Positions 10,741-21,457 are shown, numbered from the stretch's first letter. The stretch is DNA of 64,000 nucleotides from Sphingomonas faeni (GCF_023195535.1 NZ_JALPNF010000001.1:372001-436000); one strand, 5' to 3'. Numbers and translations are program-made. The notes: a model not told the origin generated them from the letters alone.

Positions 10741-11184
10741 ATGGCCGCCGATATCGTGATCTATCACAACCCCGAGTGCGGCACGTCGCGCAACACACTG
10801 GCGATGATCCGCAATGCCGGCATCGAGCCGCACGTGGTTGAATACCTGAAGACGCCGCCCTCGCGCGCCTTGCTGGTCGAGATGATCGATCGCGCCGGGA
10901 TAACGCCCCGCGATCTGCTGCGTGAAAAGGGTACGCCCTATGTGGAATTGGGCCTGGGCGACACGTCGCTGTCCGACGACGCGCTGGTGGACGCGATGAT
11001 GGCGCATCCGGTCCTCATCAACCGACCGCTGGTCGTCTCGCCGCTCGGCGTGAAGCTGTGCCGACCGTCCGAAGAGGTCCTCGATCTGCTGCCCGCGCCG
11101 CAACAGCGCGCGTTTGCCAAGGAGGACGGCGAACAGGTCGTGAACGCCCAAGGCGAGCCCATCCCAGGTCAGCGCATCGCCTGA
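10741..11184 (+). CDS. arsC: Arsenate reductase ArsC (glutaredoxin-coupled)
   Basis: A 147-residue cytosolic enzyme that reduces arsenate to arsenite using glutathione and glutaredoxin. The catalytic Cys13 lies in [12 protein letters not shown], and the conserved arginines of the family (for example NRPLVV) are present. The length and the extended C terminus fit the R773-type family. It follows arsR by 11 bases; its stop codon overlaps the arsB ATG (TGATG), so reduction and export of the product are translated together. Confidence 0.95.
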   Translation: MAADIVIYHNPECGTSRNTLAMIRNAGIEPHVVEYLKTPPSRALLVEMIDRAGITPRDLLREKGTPYVELGLGDTSLSDDALVDAMMAHPVLINRPLVVSPLGVKLCRPSEEVLDLLPAPQQRAFAKEDGEQVVNAQGEPIPGQRIA

Positions 11185-12470
11185 TGCTGCTTGCGCTCGC
11201 TATCTTCATCGTCACGATCACGCTCGTCATCTGGCAGCCCAAGGGCCTCGGCATCGGATGGAGCGCGATGGGCGGTGCGGCCGTAGCGCTGCTCGTCGGG
11301 GTCATCTCGCTCTCCGACGTGCCGGTGGTGTGGGGGATCGTCTGGAACGCGACCGCGACGTTCGTCGCGATCATCATCGTCAGCCTGTTGCTCGATGAAG
11401 CCGGGATTTTCGAATGGGCGGCGCTCCACGTCGCGCGCTGGGGCGGGGGGCATGGTCGCCGGCTGTTCGTGCTGATCGTGCTGCTCGGCGCGGCGGTGTC
11501 GGCGCTGTTCGCCAATGATGGCGCGGCGCTGATCCTGACGCCAATCGTCATCGCGATGCTGCGGGCGCTGGGATACAAGGACAAGGCGACGCTGGCGTTC
11601 GTCATGGCGGCGGGGTTCATCGCCGATACCGCCAGCCTGCCGCTGATCGTCTCCAACCTCGTCAACATCGTGTCGGCCGACTTCTTCCGGATCGGCTTTG
11701 CCGATTATGCCTCGGTGATGGTGCCGGTCGATCTGGCGTCGATCGCCGCGACGCTGGTCGTGCTGCTGCTGTTCTTCCGGCGCGACATACCCGCCAGCTA
11801 CGATGTGGCGCAGCTCCGCGCGCCTGCTGACGCGATCCGCGACCATGCCACGTTTAAGGCAGGGTGGGTCGTCCTCGCGCTGCTGCTCGCCGGCTTCTTC
11901 CTGCTCGAACCTATCGGCGTGCCGGTAAGCGCCGTTGCCGCTGCGGGCGCGATCCTCCTGCTCGCGATCGCGGCGCGCGGCAACGTGATCAAGACCCGCA
12001 CGGTGCTGGCCGGCGCGCCGTGGCAAGTAGTTATCTTTTCGCTGGGGATGTATCTGGTCGTTTACGGTCTGCGGAATGCGGGTCTGACCGACCTGCTTGC
12101 GGGCCTGCTCGATCGTACTGCGCAGGGTGGCGTATGGGGTGCCGTGTTCGGATCCGGCATTACTGCTGCGCTGCTATCGTCCGTGATGAACAACATGCCA
12201 ACGGTCCTGGTCGGCGCGCTGTCTATCGATGCGACCCACACCACGGGGGCGGTCAAGGAGGCGATGATCTATGCCAACGTGATAGGCTGCGACCTTGGTC
12301 CGAAGATCACCCCGATCGGCTCGCTGGCGACGCTGCTGTGGCTTCACGTTCTTGGCCAGAAAGGTATCCGCATCGGCTGGGGTTACTACTTCAAGGTTGG
12401 TGCGACGCTGACGATTCCCGTGCTGTTTGTGACGCTCGCGGCGCTCGCACTGCGGATCAGCTTGGGCTGA
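11184..12470 (+). CDS. arsB: Arsenite efflux transporter ArsB
   Basis: A 428-residue inner-membrane arsenite exporter with about 11-12 hydrophobic segments from residue 1 to the end. Family hallmarks include the [12 protein letters not shown] segment near residues 111-122, the cytosolic loop with FFRRDIP, and the conserved MNNMPTVLV and [19 protein letters not shown] segments. No arsA ATPase gene is present, so the pump is probably driven by proton motive force alone. ATG at 11184 overlaps the arsC stop by one base. Confidence 0.94.
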   Translation: MLLALAIFIVTITLVIWQPKGLGIGWSAMGGAAVALLVGVISLSDVPVVWGIVWNATATFVAIIIVSLLLDEAGIFEWAALHVARWGGGHGRRLFVLIVLLGAAVSALFANDGAALILTPIVIAMLRALGYKDKATLAFVMAAGFIADTASLPLIVSNLVNIVSADFFRIGFADYASVMVPVDLASIAATLVVLLLFFRRDIPASYDVAQLRAPADAIRDHATFKAGWVVLALLLAGFFLLEPIGVPVSAVAAAGAILLLAIAARGNVIKTRTVLAGAPWQVVIFSLGMYLVVYGLRNAGLTDLLAGLLDRTAQGGVWGAVFGSGITAALLSSVMNNMPTVLVGALSIDATHTTGAVKEAMIYANVIGCDLGPKITPIGSLATLLWLHVLGQKGIRIGWGYYFKVGATLTIPVLFVTLAALALRISLG

Positions 12471-12492
12471 CTTTGCCACTTACCCGATCACG

Positions 12493-13275
12493 ATGGAGTC
12501 TCGTCCAATGCCCCTCCGCACGCTTCCTGAGCCCGATTATCTGCCGGCGCTCGACCGGCGTTACGCCGGCAACCGGCCTGCCATCGAATTGGGCCCTTGT
12601 GATCTACCGCCGCGTATCCTGTTGCTCTATGGATCGCTGCGTGAGCGATCCTTTTCGCGATTGTGCGTCGAGGAAGCCGCCCGCCTGCTGCAATTCTTCG
12701 GATGCGAGACGCGCATTTTCGATCCGTCCACCTTGCCACTGCCTGATCAGGTGATCGGAGACGATCACCCCGCGGTTCACGAACTCCGCGAATTGTCGCT
12801 ATGGTCGGAAGGGCAGGTGTGGTGCAGTCCCGAACGGCACGGGCAGATTACCGGCATCATGAAGCTGCAGGTCGATCACCTGCCTCTAGCGATAGGCGGA
12901 ATGCGCCCGACGCAGGGCCGCACGCTTGCGGTGATGCAGGTGTCGGCCGGGTCACAGTCGTTCAATAGCGTCAATACACTGCGCCTCCTGGGCCGCTGGA
13001 TGCGCATGGTGACCATTCCCAACCAGTCGAGCGTCGCCAAGGCGTTCGAAGAGTTTGACGACGCGGGCAGGATGCGGCCGTCCAGCTATTACGATCGGAT
13101 CGTAGACGTTATGGAAGAACTGGTGCGCTTTACGGTCTTGCTGCGTCCCCACGCGGCCCGGATGGTAGACCGCTACTCCGAACGAAGGGAGGCTGACTTA
13201 CCGATCGCGACGTCGATCGATCTCTCGGGTGTTGCAACCGCGCCAGATAGCAGGAGCCAGACTGCCGGCCGCTAA
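12493..13275 (+). CDS. arsH: Organoarsenical oxidase/NADPH-FMN reductase ArsH
   Basis: A 260-residue flavodoxin-like flavoprotein. The FMN phosphate loop is [11 protein letters not shown] at about residues 48-58, and the segment around [12 protein letters not shown] is typical of ArsH. Characterised ArsH enzymes oxidise trivalent methyl- and aromatic arsenicals with NADPH and form tetramers. ATG at 12493 is taken as start; a second ATG at 12508 begins [11 protein letters not shown], closer to the family N terminus, and is possible. It lies 22 bases after arsB as last gene of the operon. Confidence 0.93.
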   Translation: MESRPMPLRTLPEPDYLPALDRRYAGNRPAIELGPCDLPPRILLLYGSLRERSFSRLCVEEAARLLQFFGCETRIFDPSTLPLPDQVIGDDHPAVHELRELSLWSEGQVWCSPERHGQITGIMKLQVDHLPLAIGGMRPTQGRTLAVMQVSAGSQSFNSVNTLRLLGRWMRMVTIPNQSSVAKAFEEFDDAGRMRPSSYYDRIVDVMEELVRFTVLLRPHAARMVDRYSERREADLPIATSIDLSGVATAPDSRSQTAGR

Positions 13276-13461
13276 GCGACGTATCATCAAGATCGATAAT
13301 ATACATTATGTTAAATAAGCAGTTATTTTGTGCGGGCGTGGTCGGCTCGAAGCGAGCGATGTTCGCTACACTCCGCCTACCACCCCGCGTACGGGTCCGA
13401 AAGAAATCTAAGGCAATGCAGATGGCTGTCATCGCAGCGACGTGCGTGGCATGGTTTGCGG
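13276..13461. other. Intergenic gap after the arsenic operon
   Basis: A 186-base gap with an AT-rich patch (about 13293-13333), unusually low in GC for this window, which could hold a promoter for the ABC operon. No tRNA, terminator with a T-run or convincing small gene was found; the short open frames here lack ribosome-binding sites. Confidence 0.5.
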
Positions 13462-14139
13462 ATGCACGACCGCGCCCTTCTTCGCGTCACTGGCCTAGCA
13501 AAGTCGGTTCCCGGCGGTAGAGAGCTCTTCCGGAGCCTGCACCTGACAGCAAAGCCCGGACAACTCATCGCCATCGTCGGTGAAAGTGGCGTCGGCAAGT
13601 CGACGTTGCTCAATATTCTAGCCGGCCTTGACGAACCCGACTCAGGCCGCGTCGCAATCGAAGACATCGACCTTCATGCGCTCGACGAGGATGCGCTGAC
13701 CAAGATTCGCGCGACACGCATCGGGTTCGTCTTTCAGGCATTTCACGTTTTACCCTATCTTACGTTGCGCCAGAACGTCGCTCTGCCGCTCGCACTGGTC
13801 TCGGCGGACCGGCAGACGATCGACGCTCGGGCAGACGCCATGCTCGATCGGGTCGGCTTGGGAGCGCGCGGCGATGGGTATGCGCGCGATCTATCGGGCG
13901 GAGAGTTGCAACGCATCGCGATCGCTCGTGCGTTCGTCCATCGCCCGGCAATCATCCTCGCCGACGAACCCACGGGCAATCTCGATCCGGAGACTGCGGC
14001 GAAGATACTCGATCTGTTTTCGAAAGCAGTCCGTGAGGACGGCGTCGCTGCGATCATCGTCACGCATTCCGAGGCAGCCGCCGGCATCGCCGACGTCGTG
14101 CTAACGCTCACCGCGACCGGTCTGGAACGACGCGCGTGA
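13462..14139 (+). CDS. ABC transporter ATP-binding protein (LolD/MacB class)
   Basis: A 225-residue ATPase with Walker A GESGVGKST, signature LSGGELQRIAIARAF, Walker B IILADEPTGNLD and the H-loop VTHS. The sequence is of the LolD/MacB/AttE class, whose members power permeases that move or extract lipids or peptides and do not import solutes. ATG at 13462 (MHDRALLRV) is chosen because homology starts there. It overlaps the FtsX-like permease by 4 bases, and a secreted AttH-like protein follows, so the three genes probably form one machine. Substrate is unknown. Confidence 0.88.
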   Translation: MHDRALLRVTGLAKSVPGGRELFRSLHLTAKPGQLIAIVGESGVGKSTLLNILAGLDEPDSGRVAIEDIDLHALDEDALTKIRATRIGFVFQAFHVLPYLTLRQNVALPLALVSADRQTIDARADAMLDRVGLGARGDGYARDLSGGELQRIAIARAFVHRPAIILADEPTGNLDPETAAKILDLFSKAVREDGVAAIIVTHSEAAAGIADVVLTLTATGLERRA

Positions 14140-16643
14140 GCCTAGTGTCGGCGCGGCTTGCGCTGGGCTGGCTGATCGGCGGGGAATGGCGTGCGCACCC
14201 TGCCCGACTTGCCCTCACGGCGGTCGCGATCGCGATCGGCGTCGCGCTTGGGTTCGCCGTCCACTTGGTCAATGGATCGGCGCTGACGTCGTTCGAAGGC
14301 GCGCTGCGGACCGTCAACGGCAGCGCAGACGTCCAGGTCAACGCGACCACACCGCTGGGCTTCGACGAGGCGCTGTACGCCAGCGTCTCGACAGCGTCCG
14401 GCGTCGCCGACGCAAGTCCGGTCGTCGTGCTACGCGCCACGGTCGGCAAGACGCGATTCACGTTGCTGGGTCTCGACGTTATTCGCGCGGCACAGGTTAC
14501 GCCCTCGCTGGTCGGCATCGCCCCCGCCGGGATCGACCGTCGGACCGATGCCGCATTCGACGACCAGGCGCTGTTCCTGTCGTCGGCGGCAATGCGCGCG
14601 ATCGGCACCAAGCCTGGCGACAGGCTGACCGTCGCCGCGAACGGTCGGGCCACGCCATTGCGAGTCGCCGGTGCCCTACCGGGCGTCGCGGAAGGCCAGG
14701 CGATCGGCGTCGTCGACATCGCCACCGCGCAGTGGCGGTTCGGCAGGCTGGGCCGGCTCGACCGGATCGACGTCAAGCAGGTCGAGGGGGCGTCGACAGC
14801 CGCGCTCGCCACGATCCTGCCGCGCGACGCTACCATCGGGACCAGCGCCAGCGACGCCTCGCGCAGCGCCGCGCTGTCGCGTGCCTATCGCGTTAACCTC
14901 GACATGCTCGCGCTCGTCGCGTTGCTGACCGGCGGCTTTCTGGTGTTCTCGGCGCAGTCGCTGTCGGTCGCGCGCCGCCTGCGGGCCTTCGCGCTGATCC
15001 GCACGCTCGGCCTGCCGCGTAACGGGATCGTCGCCACCGTCGCACTCGAAGGTCTCGCGATCGGCGTGATCGGGGCAAGCCTCGGACTGCTGCTCGGTTA
15101 TGCGCTCGCCTATGCCGCGCTGACCCGGTTTGGTGGCGATCTCGGCGCAGGCTATTTCGCCGATGGCAGCGTCAGGCTGACCTTCGCCCCAGCCGCCGCA
15201 GTCGGCTTCTTCTCGCTCGGCCTGCTCGCGGCGGTCGCGGGCAGCGTGCTCCCGGCGCGCATCGCCGCCCGCGCCGCGCCTGCTGCGGCGCTGCGCAATG
15301 CGGGCGAAGTGATCGACCCGCGCACGCCGGTCCCCTGGATCCCTGCCGCGGTCCTGATCGCGGTCGGCGGCGTCGCGGCGCTGCTTCCGGCGATCGGCGG
15401 ACTGCCATTGTTCGGGTTTGCGAGCATGGCGCTGATCCTTGCAGGCGGCATCGCCGGCATGCCCTGGCTCGCGCGGACGTTGCTGAGCCCCCTCGCCCGC
15501 CGCCCTGACCGCAACGTCGCGACAGGCCTCGCGATCCGTCATCTTCACGGCGCGCCCGGCCAGGCCGCCACCGCGCTGTGCGGGATCGTCGCCAGTACCG
15601 CGCTGATGATCGCGATGGCGGTAATGGTCACCAGCTTCCGCGGCGCGGTCGACGAATGGCTCGGCCAGATCCTGTCGGACGACCTGTATCTGCGGGTCGA
15701 GGGTGGCACCGGCTACGATCCCGCCGCGCAGGCGGTCCTCCGCGCGACGCCCGGCGTGGCCCGCATCGCGTTCAGCCGTCAGGTGCCGCTTACGCTTCGC
15801 GCCGATCGTCCGCCCGTGACGCTGATCGCCCGTCCCGTCGCTGACGGCGAGGATCCGACACTGGTATTGCTCGACAAGGCCGAGCGCCTCCCCGCCGGCA
15901 CGACACCGATCTGGCTCTCCGAACCTGCCGCCCGGCTTTATGGCTGGAAGGTCGGCGCATCCGTCACGCTGCCGCTCGCCGGTCGCTATGCGGTCGCCGG
16001 CATCTGGCGCGACTATGCCCGACAGCAGGGAGCGATCGTCATCCGCGACACCGACTATGCGAAGGCAACGGGTGACCTTACCCGCACCGAGGCGGCAATC
16101 ACGCTTCGTCCCGGCGCCAATTCCCGTGAAGTCCAACGCGCGCTCGCCGCCCGCTCCCCCCGCACGCTCGCCAGCCTGATCTCGATCGCCCAGCCGGCGA
16201 CATTGCGCCGCTACGCGCTCGAGCTGTTCGACCGCAGCTTCGCCGTCACCTATCTGCTCGAGGCGGTTGCGATCCTCGTCGGGCTGGCCGGCGTCGCCGC
16301 GACGATGTCCGCGCAGACCATCGCCCGCACGCGCGAGTTCGGCATGCTCCGCCACATCGGCGTCTCGAAACGCCAGATCATCGCGATGCTGGCAAGCGAA
16401 GGCGCGCTGCTCGGGCTGGTCGGCGGGATCGCCGGCATAGCGCTCGGCGGCATCATGGCGCAGGTTCTCGTCCATGTGATCAATCCGCAGTCGTTCAACT
16501 GGACGATGGCGACGCGGGTGCCCTGGGGCATCGTCGCCAGCGTCGCAGGCGCACTGGTCATTGCCGCCGCCGGCACCGCCACGCTCGCCGGACGCCGCGC
16601 GATTGCCGCCGACGCGGTCCGCATGGTCAGGGAAGATTGGTGA
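14136..16643 (+). CDS. FtsX-like ABC transporter permease
   Basis: An 835-residue inner-membrane protein. An N-terminal membrane segment (about 22-45) is followed by a large periplasmic domain, three membrane segments (about 256-375), a central membrane stretch (about 395-450), a second periplasmic domain and three C-terminal membrane segments (about 705-825). This is the double FtsX-domain plan of YbbP/AttF-like permeases, which lack a periplasmic binding protein. GTG at 14136 overlaps the ATPase stop by 4 bases. The stop overlaps the ATG of the AttH-like gene by one base. The cargo cannot be deduced. Confidence 0.87.
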   Translation: MSLVSARLALGWLIGGEWRAHPARLALTAVAIAIGVALGFAVHLVNGSALTSFEGALRTVNGSADVQVNATTPLGFDEALYASVSTASGVADASPVVVLRATVGKTRFTLLGLDVIRAAQVTPSLVGIAPAGIDRRTDAAFDDQALFLSSAAMRAIGTKPGDRLTVAANGRATPLRVAGALPGVAEGQAIGVVDIATAQWRFGRLGRLDRIDVKQVEGASTAALATILPRDATIGTSASDASRSAALSRAYRVNLDMLALVALLTGGFLVFSAQSLSVARRLRAFALIRTLGLPRNGIVATVALEGLAIGVIGASLGLLLGYALAYAALTRFGGDLGAGYFADGSVRLTFAPAAAVGFFSLGLLAAVAGSVLPARIAARAAPAAALRNAGEVIDPRTPVPWIPAAVLIAVGGVAALLPAIGGLPLFGFASMALILAGGIAGMPWLARTLLSPLARRPDRNVATGLAIRHLHGAPGQAATALCGIVASTALMIAMAVMVTSFRGAVDEWLGQILSDDLYLRVEGGTGYDPAAQAVLRATPGVARIAFSRQVPLTLRADRPPVTLIARPVADGEDPTLVLLDKAERLPAGTTPIWLSEPAARLYGWKVGASVTLPLAGRYAVAGIWRDYARQQGAIVIRDTDYAKATGDLTRTEAAITLRPGANSREVQRALAARSPRTLASLISIAQPATLRRYALELFDRSFAVTYLLEAVAILVGLAGVAATMSAQTIARTREFGMLRHIGVSKRQIIAMLASEGALLGLVGGIAGIALGGIMAQVLVHVINPQSFNWTMATRVPWGIVASVAGALVIAAAGTATLAGRRAIAADAVRMVREDW

Positions 16644-17716
16644 TGCGGCGCTTGGTCAAATCCGTTCTCACCGTCGCCGCGCTCGCGCTGACCGCGGCGA
16701 TGCCTGCCGCGACCGACTATCCCGTCGTCCGCCCCGGCGCGCGCTTCGTCTTCCCGCGCGAGCACGGCGCCCACCCCGCATTCCGTACCGAATGGTGGTA
16801 CGTCACCGGCCTGCTGAAAACGCGAGACGGCCGTGATCTCGGCTTCCAGATCACCTTCTTCCGCACCACACCCAAAACCGACTCCGCCAACCCGAGCCGG
16901 TTCGCGCCGAAGCAGATCCTGTTCGCCCACGCAGCCCTATCGGACCCGAGCATCGGCCACCTGCTCCACGGCGAACGCGCCGCGCGCGCCGGCTTCGGTC
17001 TCGCCCAGGCGCGGATCGGCGACACCGACGTGACCTTGCGCGACTGGCGGATCCACCGCCTCCCCGACGGTCGCTTCGTCACCAATGTCGCTACCCGCGA
17101 CTTTTCACTCGCGCTGACGCTCACTCCACGCCAGCCCCCGCTGCTCGAAGGTAAGGACGGCTACAGCCAGAAGGGCCCCCGCCCCGAGCAGGCGAGCTAT
17201 TACTACTCGGTCCCGCACCTCGCCGTCACCGGAAGCCTCACGCGCGACAGGAAGGCGCAGCCGGTCACCGGCCAGGCATGGCTCGATCGCGAATGGTCGT
17301 CGGATTATCTCGGCGGCGGTGCGGTCGGCTGGGACTGGACGGGGCTGAACCTCGACGATGGCGGCGCGCTGATGGCGTTTCGGATCCGAGGGGCTGGCGG
17401 CAAACAGGTCTGGGCTGGCGGCTCGCTCCGGCGCGCAGACGGGGGCGTCGTCCGGTTTGCGCCCGGCGACGTCCGCTTCGATCCGCTCAGGCAATGGCGC
17501 TCGCCGCGCACCGGCGCACTCTACCCCGTTACGCAACGGCTCAGCATCCGCCTGCCAGAAGGTGTCCGCCGGTTCGACCTGACCCCGCTGTTCGCCGATC
17601 AGGAACTCGACGCGCGCCGCAGCGGCATGCCGGTCTATTGGGAGGGCGCGGTCCGCACCGCCGGCGGCAGCGGCTATCTCGAGCTGACCGGTTATGCGGA
17701 TCCGCTCAGGATGTGA
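16643..17716 (+). CDS. Secreted AttH/carotenoid-hydratase-like lipocalin protein
   Basis: A 357-residue protein with a signal peptide (cleavage likely near AMPAA-TDY, residue 21-24). The family signature is visible at HPAFRTEWWYVTG (about 40-52) and AWLDREWSS (about 212-220), matching the CrtC/AttH double-lipocalin family. CrtC members hydrate carotenoids, but AttH members sit beside ABC genes, as here, and have no established reaction; the name carotenoid hydratase would be unsafe. ATG at 16643 overlaps the permease stop. Its 3' end overlaps the convergent MFS gene by 25 bases. Confidence 0.82.
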   Translation: MRRLVKSVLTVAALALTAAMPAATDYPVVRPGARFVFPREHGAHPAFRTEWWYVTGLLKTRDGRDLGFQITFFRTTPKTDSANPSRFAPKQILFAHAALSDPSIGHLLHGERAARAGFGLAQARIGDTDVTLRDWRIHRLPDGRFVTNVATRDFSLALTLTPRQPPLLEGKDGYSQKGPRPEQASYYYSVPHLAVTGSLTRDRKAQPVTGQAWLDREWSSDYLGGGAVGWDWTGLNLDDGGALMAFRIRGAGGKQVWAGGSLRRADGGVVRFAPGDVRFDPLRQWRSPRTGALYPVTQRLSIRLPEGVRRFDLTPLFADQELDARRSGMPVYWEGAVRTAGGSGYLELTGYADPLRM

Positions 17717-18909
17717 TCGCCGCGCGGCTCGGTCAGGAAAAGCGCGAACGCCGCCACCGCCAGCACGCTGCCAACCGCCATCGTCGCGGTCCAGCCGCCA
17801 TGATACAAGCTGAACGACGCCAGCATCGATCCCGCCGCCCCGCCGAGGAACACGACGGTCATGTAGATCGCATTGATCCGCCCGCGCGCCTCGGGCGCGA
17901 TCGAGTAGATCACGCGCTGGCCGAGCACCTGGTTCAACTGCGTTGCGGCATCGAGCAGCACCGCCGCGAGCGCCAGCACGATCAGCATGTGCGCCGCACC
18001 CGCCCAGCCCGCGACCAGGCAGGCGACGATCGCACTCCCCAGCGCGATCCCGGTCCCCATCCGGATATAGCCGCGGTCCCCCAACCGGCCCGCGATCGGC
18101 GCGGTCAGCGCACCGCCCGCTCCCGCCAGTGCGAACAGAGCTATACCGACTTGTCCCAGACCGAACTGGCGCGCGAGCACCAGCGGCACCGCCGTCCAGA
18201 ACAGGTTGAAGATCGCGAACATCGTCGCCTGATACGCCGTCCGCCGCCGGATTGCCGGCGTCCGCGCGAGCAGCCGGAAGCTCGACGCGAGGATCTGGCC
18301 ATAACCGAGACCCGGGCTTGGTCGCCGCTCGGGCAGCATCTTGGCCAGCAACATCGCAAGTGCGACCATCGCCACCGCCGATACGGCAAAGATCGCGCGC
18401 CATCCGGCAATCGACGCGAGCCCGCTCGCCAGCGGCCGTGCCAGCATGATCCCGGTGATCAACCCGGCCATGATGTTGCCGATCACCTGGCCGCGCTTGG
18501 CATCTGGAGCCAAGTGCGCGGCGAGCGGCACCATGATCTGCGCGCCGACCGAACAGAAGCCGGTGACGAACGAGAATAGCAGGAAACTCATCGCGCCGGT
18601 CGAGAACACCACGCCGATCAACCCGACCGTCGTCCCCGCGACCATCATCAGGATCAGCCGGCGATTCTCGACAAGGTCGGCGAGCGACACGATCAGCAGC
18701 AGACCCGCGCCATAGCCGAGTTGCGTCAGCGTTACGATCAGCCCGGCGGTGCTGCCGTGAAGCCCTAGCGCCGGTGCGATCTCGCCGATCAACGCCTGTG
18801 CGTAATAGAGGTTGGCCACCATCATCCCGCACGCGACCGCGAACACGGTGGTCAAAGCGGGCGTCATTCCGGAGGAAGTCTCGGGCGTCTTGCTGTCGGT
18901 ATCCGTCAT
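17692..18909 (-). CDS. MFS transporter, DHA1-like exporter
   Basis: A 405-residue inner-membrane protein with about 12 hydrophobic segments starting near residue 18. The N-terminal half holds a [17 protein letters not shown] segment and a [10 protein letters not shown] loop between helices 2 and 3, as in drug:H+ antiporter-type major facilitator proteins. The substrate cannot be read from the sequence. It is divergent from fhs with 83 bases between, and convergent with the AttH-like gene. Confidence 0.85.
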   Translation of the reverse strand: MTDTDSKTPETSSGMTPALTTVFAVACGMMVANLYYAQALIGEIAPALGLHGSTAGLIVTLTQLGYGAGLLLIVSLADLVENRRLILMMVAGTTVGLIGVVFSTGAMSFLLFSFVTGFCSVGAQIMVPLAAHLAPDAKRGQVIGNIMAGLITGIMLARPLASGLASIAGWRAIFAVSAVAMVALAMLLAKMLPERRPSPGLGYGQILASSFRLLARTPAIRRRTAYQATMFAIFNLFWTAVPLVLARQFGLGQVGIALFALAGAGGALTAPIAGRLGDRGYIRMGTGIALGSAIVACLVAGWAGAAHMLIVLALAAVLLDAATQLNQVLGQRVIYSIAPEARGRINAIYMTVVFLGGAAGSMLASFSLYHGGWTATMAVGSVLAVAAFALFLTEPRGDHILSGSA

Positions 18910-18992
18910 TGCGGTCGCGTTTACGGAAATGCCGTCGCCCGCGCCAGCTTAGCATCTGGAAACCTGTCGCGACCCTCGCTAGGCCGATCCGC

Positions 18993-20663
18993 ATGGACAC
19001 CGATATCGCCATCGCCCGCAGCGTCGCGCTGCGCCCCATCGCCACCATCGCGGACGGCCTCGGCATCCCCGACGCGGCGATCGAGCCTTACGGCCGCTTC
19101 AAGGCAAAGATCGCGCTCGACTGGCTCGAAACGCGTAAATCGGGCGCCAAGGGCCGGCTGATCCTCGTCACGGCGATCAACCCGACTCCGGCTGGCGAAG
19201 GCAAGACCACCACCTCGATCGGCCTAGCCGATGCACTGCGCCACACCGGGCGTAAGGCGGTGCTGGCGTTACGTGAACCCTCGCTCGGGCCGTGTTTCGG
19301 TACGAAGGGCGGCGCGACCGGCGGCGGGCGCGCGCAGGTCGCGCCGATGGAGGACATCAACCTCCACTTCACCGGCGATTTTCACGCAATTACCGCGGCG
19401 CACAACCTGCTCGCGGCGATGATCGACAACCACATCCACTGGGGCAATGCGCTCCAGATCGACGTCCGCCGCGTGGTCTGGCGCCGCGTGCTCGACATGA
19501 ACGACCGCGCGCTGCGCGACATCGTCCAGTCGATCGGCGGCGTCGCCAACGGATATCCACGCGAATCGGGGTTCGACATCACCGTCGCCTCCGAAGTGAT
19601 GGCGATCCTCTGCCTCGCCGACGACCTCGCCGACATGGAACGCCGGCTCGGCGATATCGTCGTCGCCTATACCCGCGACCGCAAGCCGATCACCGCGCGC
19701 GACCTGAAGGCTGACGGCGCGATGGCGGTGCTGCTGGCCGAGGCGATCAAGCCCAACCTCGTCCAGTCGCTCGAAGGCACGCCCGCGTTCCTCCACGGCG
19801 GCCCGTTCGCCAACATCGCGCATGGCTGCAACTCGGTGATCGCCACGCGCGCCGCCTTGTCGTTGGGCGATTACGTCGTCACCGAAGCGGGCTTCGGCGC
19901 GGACTTGGGCGCGGAGAAGTTCTTCGACATCAAATGCCGCCAAGCGGGCCTCGCTCCCGATGCGGTCGTGATCGTCGCGACGGCGCGTGCGCTGAAGATG
20001 AACGGCGGCGTTGCGAAGGCCGACCTCGCGCACGAGAACGTCGACGCGGTCCGCAAGGGTGCGGTCAACCTCGTCCGCCATATCGAAAACATCCGCCAGT
20101 TCGGCGTCCCCGCGATCGTCGCGATCAACCATTTCTACACCGACAGCGATGCCGAGATCGCGGCGATCGTCGAGGCGGCAGCGCAACACGGCTCGCGCGC
20201 GATCCTCTGCCGGCATTGGGCCGAGGGTGGTGCTGGCGCGGTCGAACTGGCAGACGCGGTCGCCGAAATCTGCGAGACGCATGGCGGCGGGTTCGCACCG
20301 ATCTATGGCGACGAACTCTCGCTGTTCGACAAGATCGATACCGTCGCGCGGCGCATCTATCGTGCGGAGCATGCGGTCGCCGAGCCGAGCGTGCTGGCGC
20401 AACTCAAGCGCTGGGAGGATGCGGGCTACGGCCACTTGCCCGTGTGCCTTGCCAAGACGCAATACAGCTTCTCGACCGACCCGGCTTTGCTCGGAGCCCC
20501 GACGGGTCACATCGTGCCGGTGCGCGAAGTCCGCCTCGCCGCGGGTGCTGGGTTCGTCGTGGCGATCTGCGGCGAGATCATGACGATGCCGGGTTTGCCA
20601 CGCGTGCCGGCGGCGGAGGCCATCCATTTGAACGAGGAAGGGCTGATCGAGGGGCTGTTCTAG
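18993..20663 (+). CDS. fhs: Formate-tetrahydrofolate ligase
   Basis: A 556-residue ATP-dependent enzyme that makes 10-formyl-tetrahydrofolate from formate for one-carbon metabolism. The P-loop is [14 protein letters not shown] (about 64-77), followed by the family block [18 protein letters not shown] (about 96-113). Length is normal for the family. The ATG at 18993 gives an N terminus that matches other members; the open frame extends upstream without a good start. It stands alone, with the palindromic repeat 20691-20774 just past its stop. Confidence 0.95.
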   Translation: MDTDIAIARSVALRPIATIADGLGIPDAAIEPYGRFKAKIALDWLETRKSGAKGRLILVTAINPTPAGEGKTTTSIGLADALRHTGRKAVLALREPSLGPCFGTKGGATGGGRAQVAPMEDINLHFTGDFHAITAAHNLLAAMIDNHIHWGNALQIDVRRVVWRRVLDMNDRALRDIVQSIGGVANGYPRESGFDITVASEVMAILCLADDLADMERRLGDIVVAYTRDRKPITARDLKADGAMAVLLAEAIKPNLVQSLEGTPAFLHGGPFANIAHGCNSVIATRAALSLGDYVVTEAGFGADLGAEKFFDIKCRQAGLAPDAVVIVATARALKMNGGVAKADLAHENVDAVRKGAVNLVRHIENIRQFGVPAIVAINHFYTDSDAEIAAIVEAAAQHGSRAILCRHWAEGGAGAVELADAVAEICETHGGGFAPIYGDELSLFDKIDTVARRIYRAEHAVAEPSVLAQLKRWEDAGYGHLPVCLAKTQYSFSTDPALLGAPTGHIVPVREVRLAAGAGFVVAICGEIMTMPGLPRVPAAEAIHLNEEGLIEGLF

Positions 20664-20690
20664 AAGCAGGGTAGAAGCTCCCCCACGCTC

Positions 20691-20774
20691 CCGTCATCCT
20701 GACGAAAGTCAGGACCCAGAGCCGCGATGCGCGGCATCTGGTATCCTGGGTCCTGACTTTCGTCAGGATGACGG
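20691..20774. repeat. Palindromic intergenic repeat A
   Basis: Two 28-base arms (20691-20718 and 20747-20774) are perfect reverse complements around a 28-base loop. Each arm is itself a small hairpin, CCTGAC-GAAA-GTCAGG. The element lies between the convergent fhs and HAD genes and may also stop transcription from both sides. Short direct copies of GATGACGGGCGGGG follow at 20768-20796. Related but not identical palindromes occur at three other intergenic sites in this window. Confidence 0.85.
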
Positions 20775-20803
20775 GCGGGGTGTAGATGACGGGCGGGGGC
20801 GTA

Positions 20804-21457
20804 TCAGTCTCGCGTGAGCGCAAGCCCGTCCGCACGCGCCACCACCGACAGCCCGATATAATCGGCCACCGTAGGATGCGACGTCTTCACCCCGTGCGAA
20901 TGCGTGGCGGTGATTACCAGCACATCCGCCCCCGCCGCTTCACCCGCCGCGATCCCAGCGGCGGCATCCTCGAACACGAGGCAATCGCCCGCCGCAACGC
21001 CGAGCCGTTCGGCCGCGACCAGGAAACAATCGGGTGCGGGTTTGCCGTTGGGGATGTCGTCGGCCGCAATCATCGTTGCGGGGATCGGCAGGCCAGCAGC
21101 CTTCAACCGAACTTCGGCCAACGCGCGCGGGGCCGATGTGACGATCGTCCAGCGTTCGGGTGGCAGGCTGGCCAGAAACGCAGCAGCCCCGGCGATCGGT
21201 TCGATATCGCCGACATCCTCCATCTCGGCCGCAGTAATCGCAGCGGCTTCGGCGACCGGGTCGACGCCGGGGAGGTTCAGGCGGCGGACCGTCTCGACCG
21301 ACTGCACGCCGTGGATCGTCGGCACGAACGTCGCGGCATCGAGCCCGTGGACGATCGCCCATTTGGTCCAGGTGCGCTCGGCCGACGCGATCGAGGTGAG
21401 GATCGTGCCGTCCATGTCGAACAGGAACGCGGCGTAGGTGCGAGTGGGGAGAGTCAT
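20804..21457 (-). CDS. HAD-superfamily sugar-phosphatase-like hydrolase
   Basis: A 217-residue cytosolic HAD subfamily IA phosphatase. Motif I FDMDGT carries nucleophile Asp15 and Asp17, motif II is TSAPRA, motif III lysine is in NGKPAPDCF, and motif IV is FEDAAAGIAAG. The helical cap between motifs I and II and the GKPAPD-x-F pattern resemble small sugar-phosphate phosphatases such as YfbT, but the substrate is not determined. ATG at 21457 (MTLPTRTY) is preferred over an upstream in-frame TTG that would translate repeat B. Confidence 0.87.
   Translation of the reverse strand: MTLPTRTYAAFLFDMDGTILTSIASAERTWTKWAIVHGLDAATFVPTIHGVQSVETVRRLNLPGVDPVAEAAAITAAEMEDVGDIEPIAGAAAFLASLPPERWTIVTSAPRALAEVRLKAAGLPIPATMIAADDIPNGKPAPDCFLVAAERLGVAAGDCLVFEDAAAGIAAGEAAGADVLVITATHSHGVKTSHPTVADYIGLSVVARADGLALTRD

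Noticed and set aside
14676..16475. A 599-codon minus-strand frame opposite the FtsX permease
   Set aside because: Low-complexity Arg/Asp/Glu-rich translation typical of antisense of a hydrophobic protein in high-GC DNA.
16643..17716. Carotenoid 1,2-hydratase as the function
   Set aside because: No carotenoid genes are nearby and the operon context matches AttH-like proteins linked to ABC permeases.
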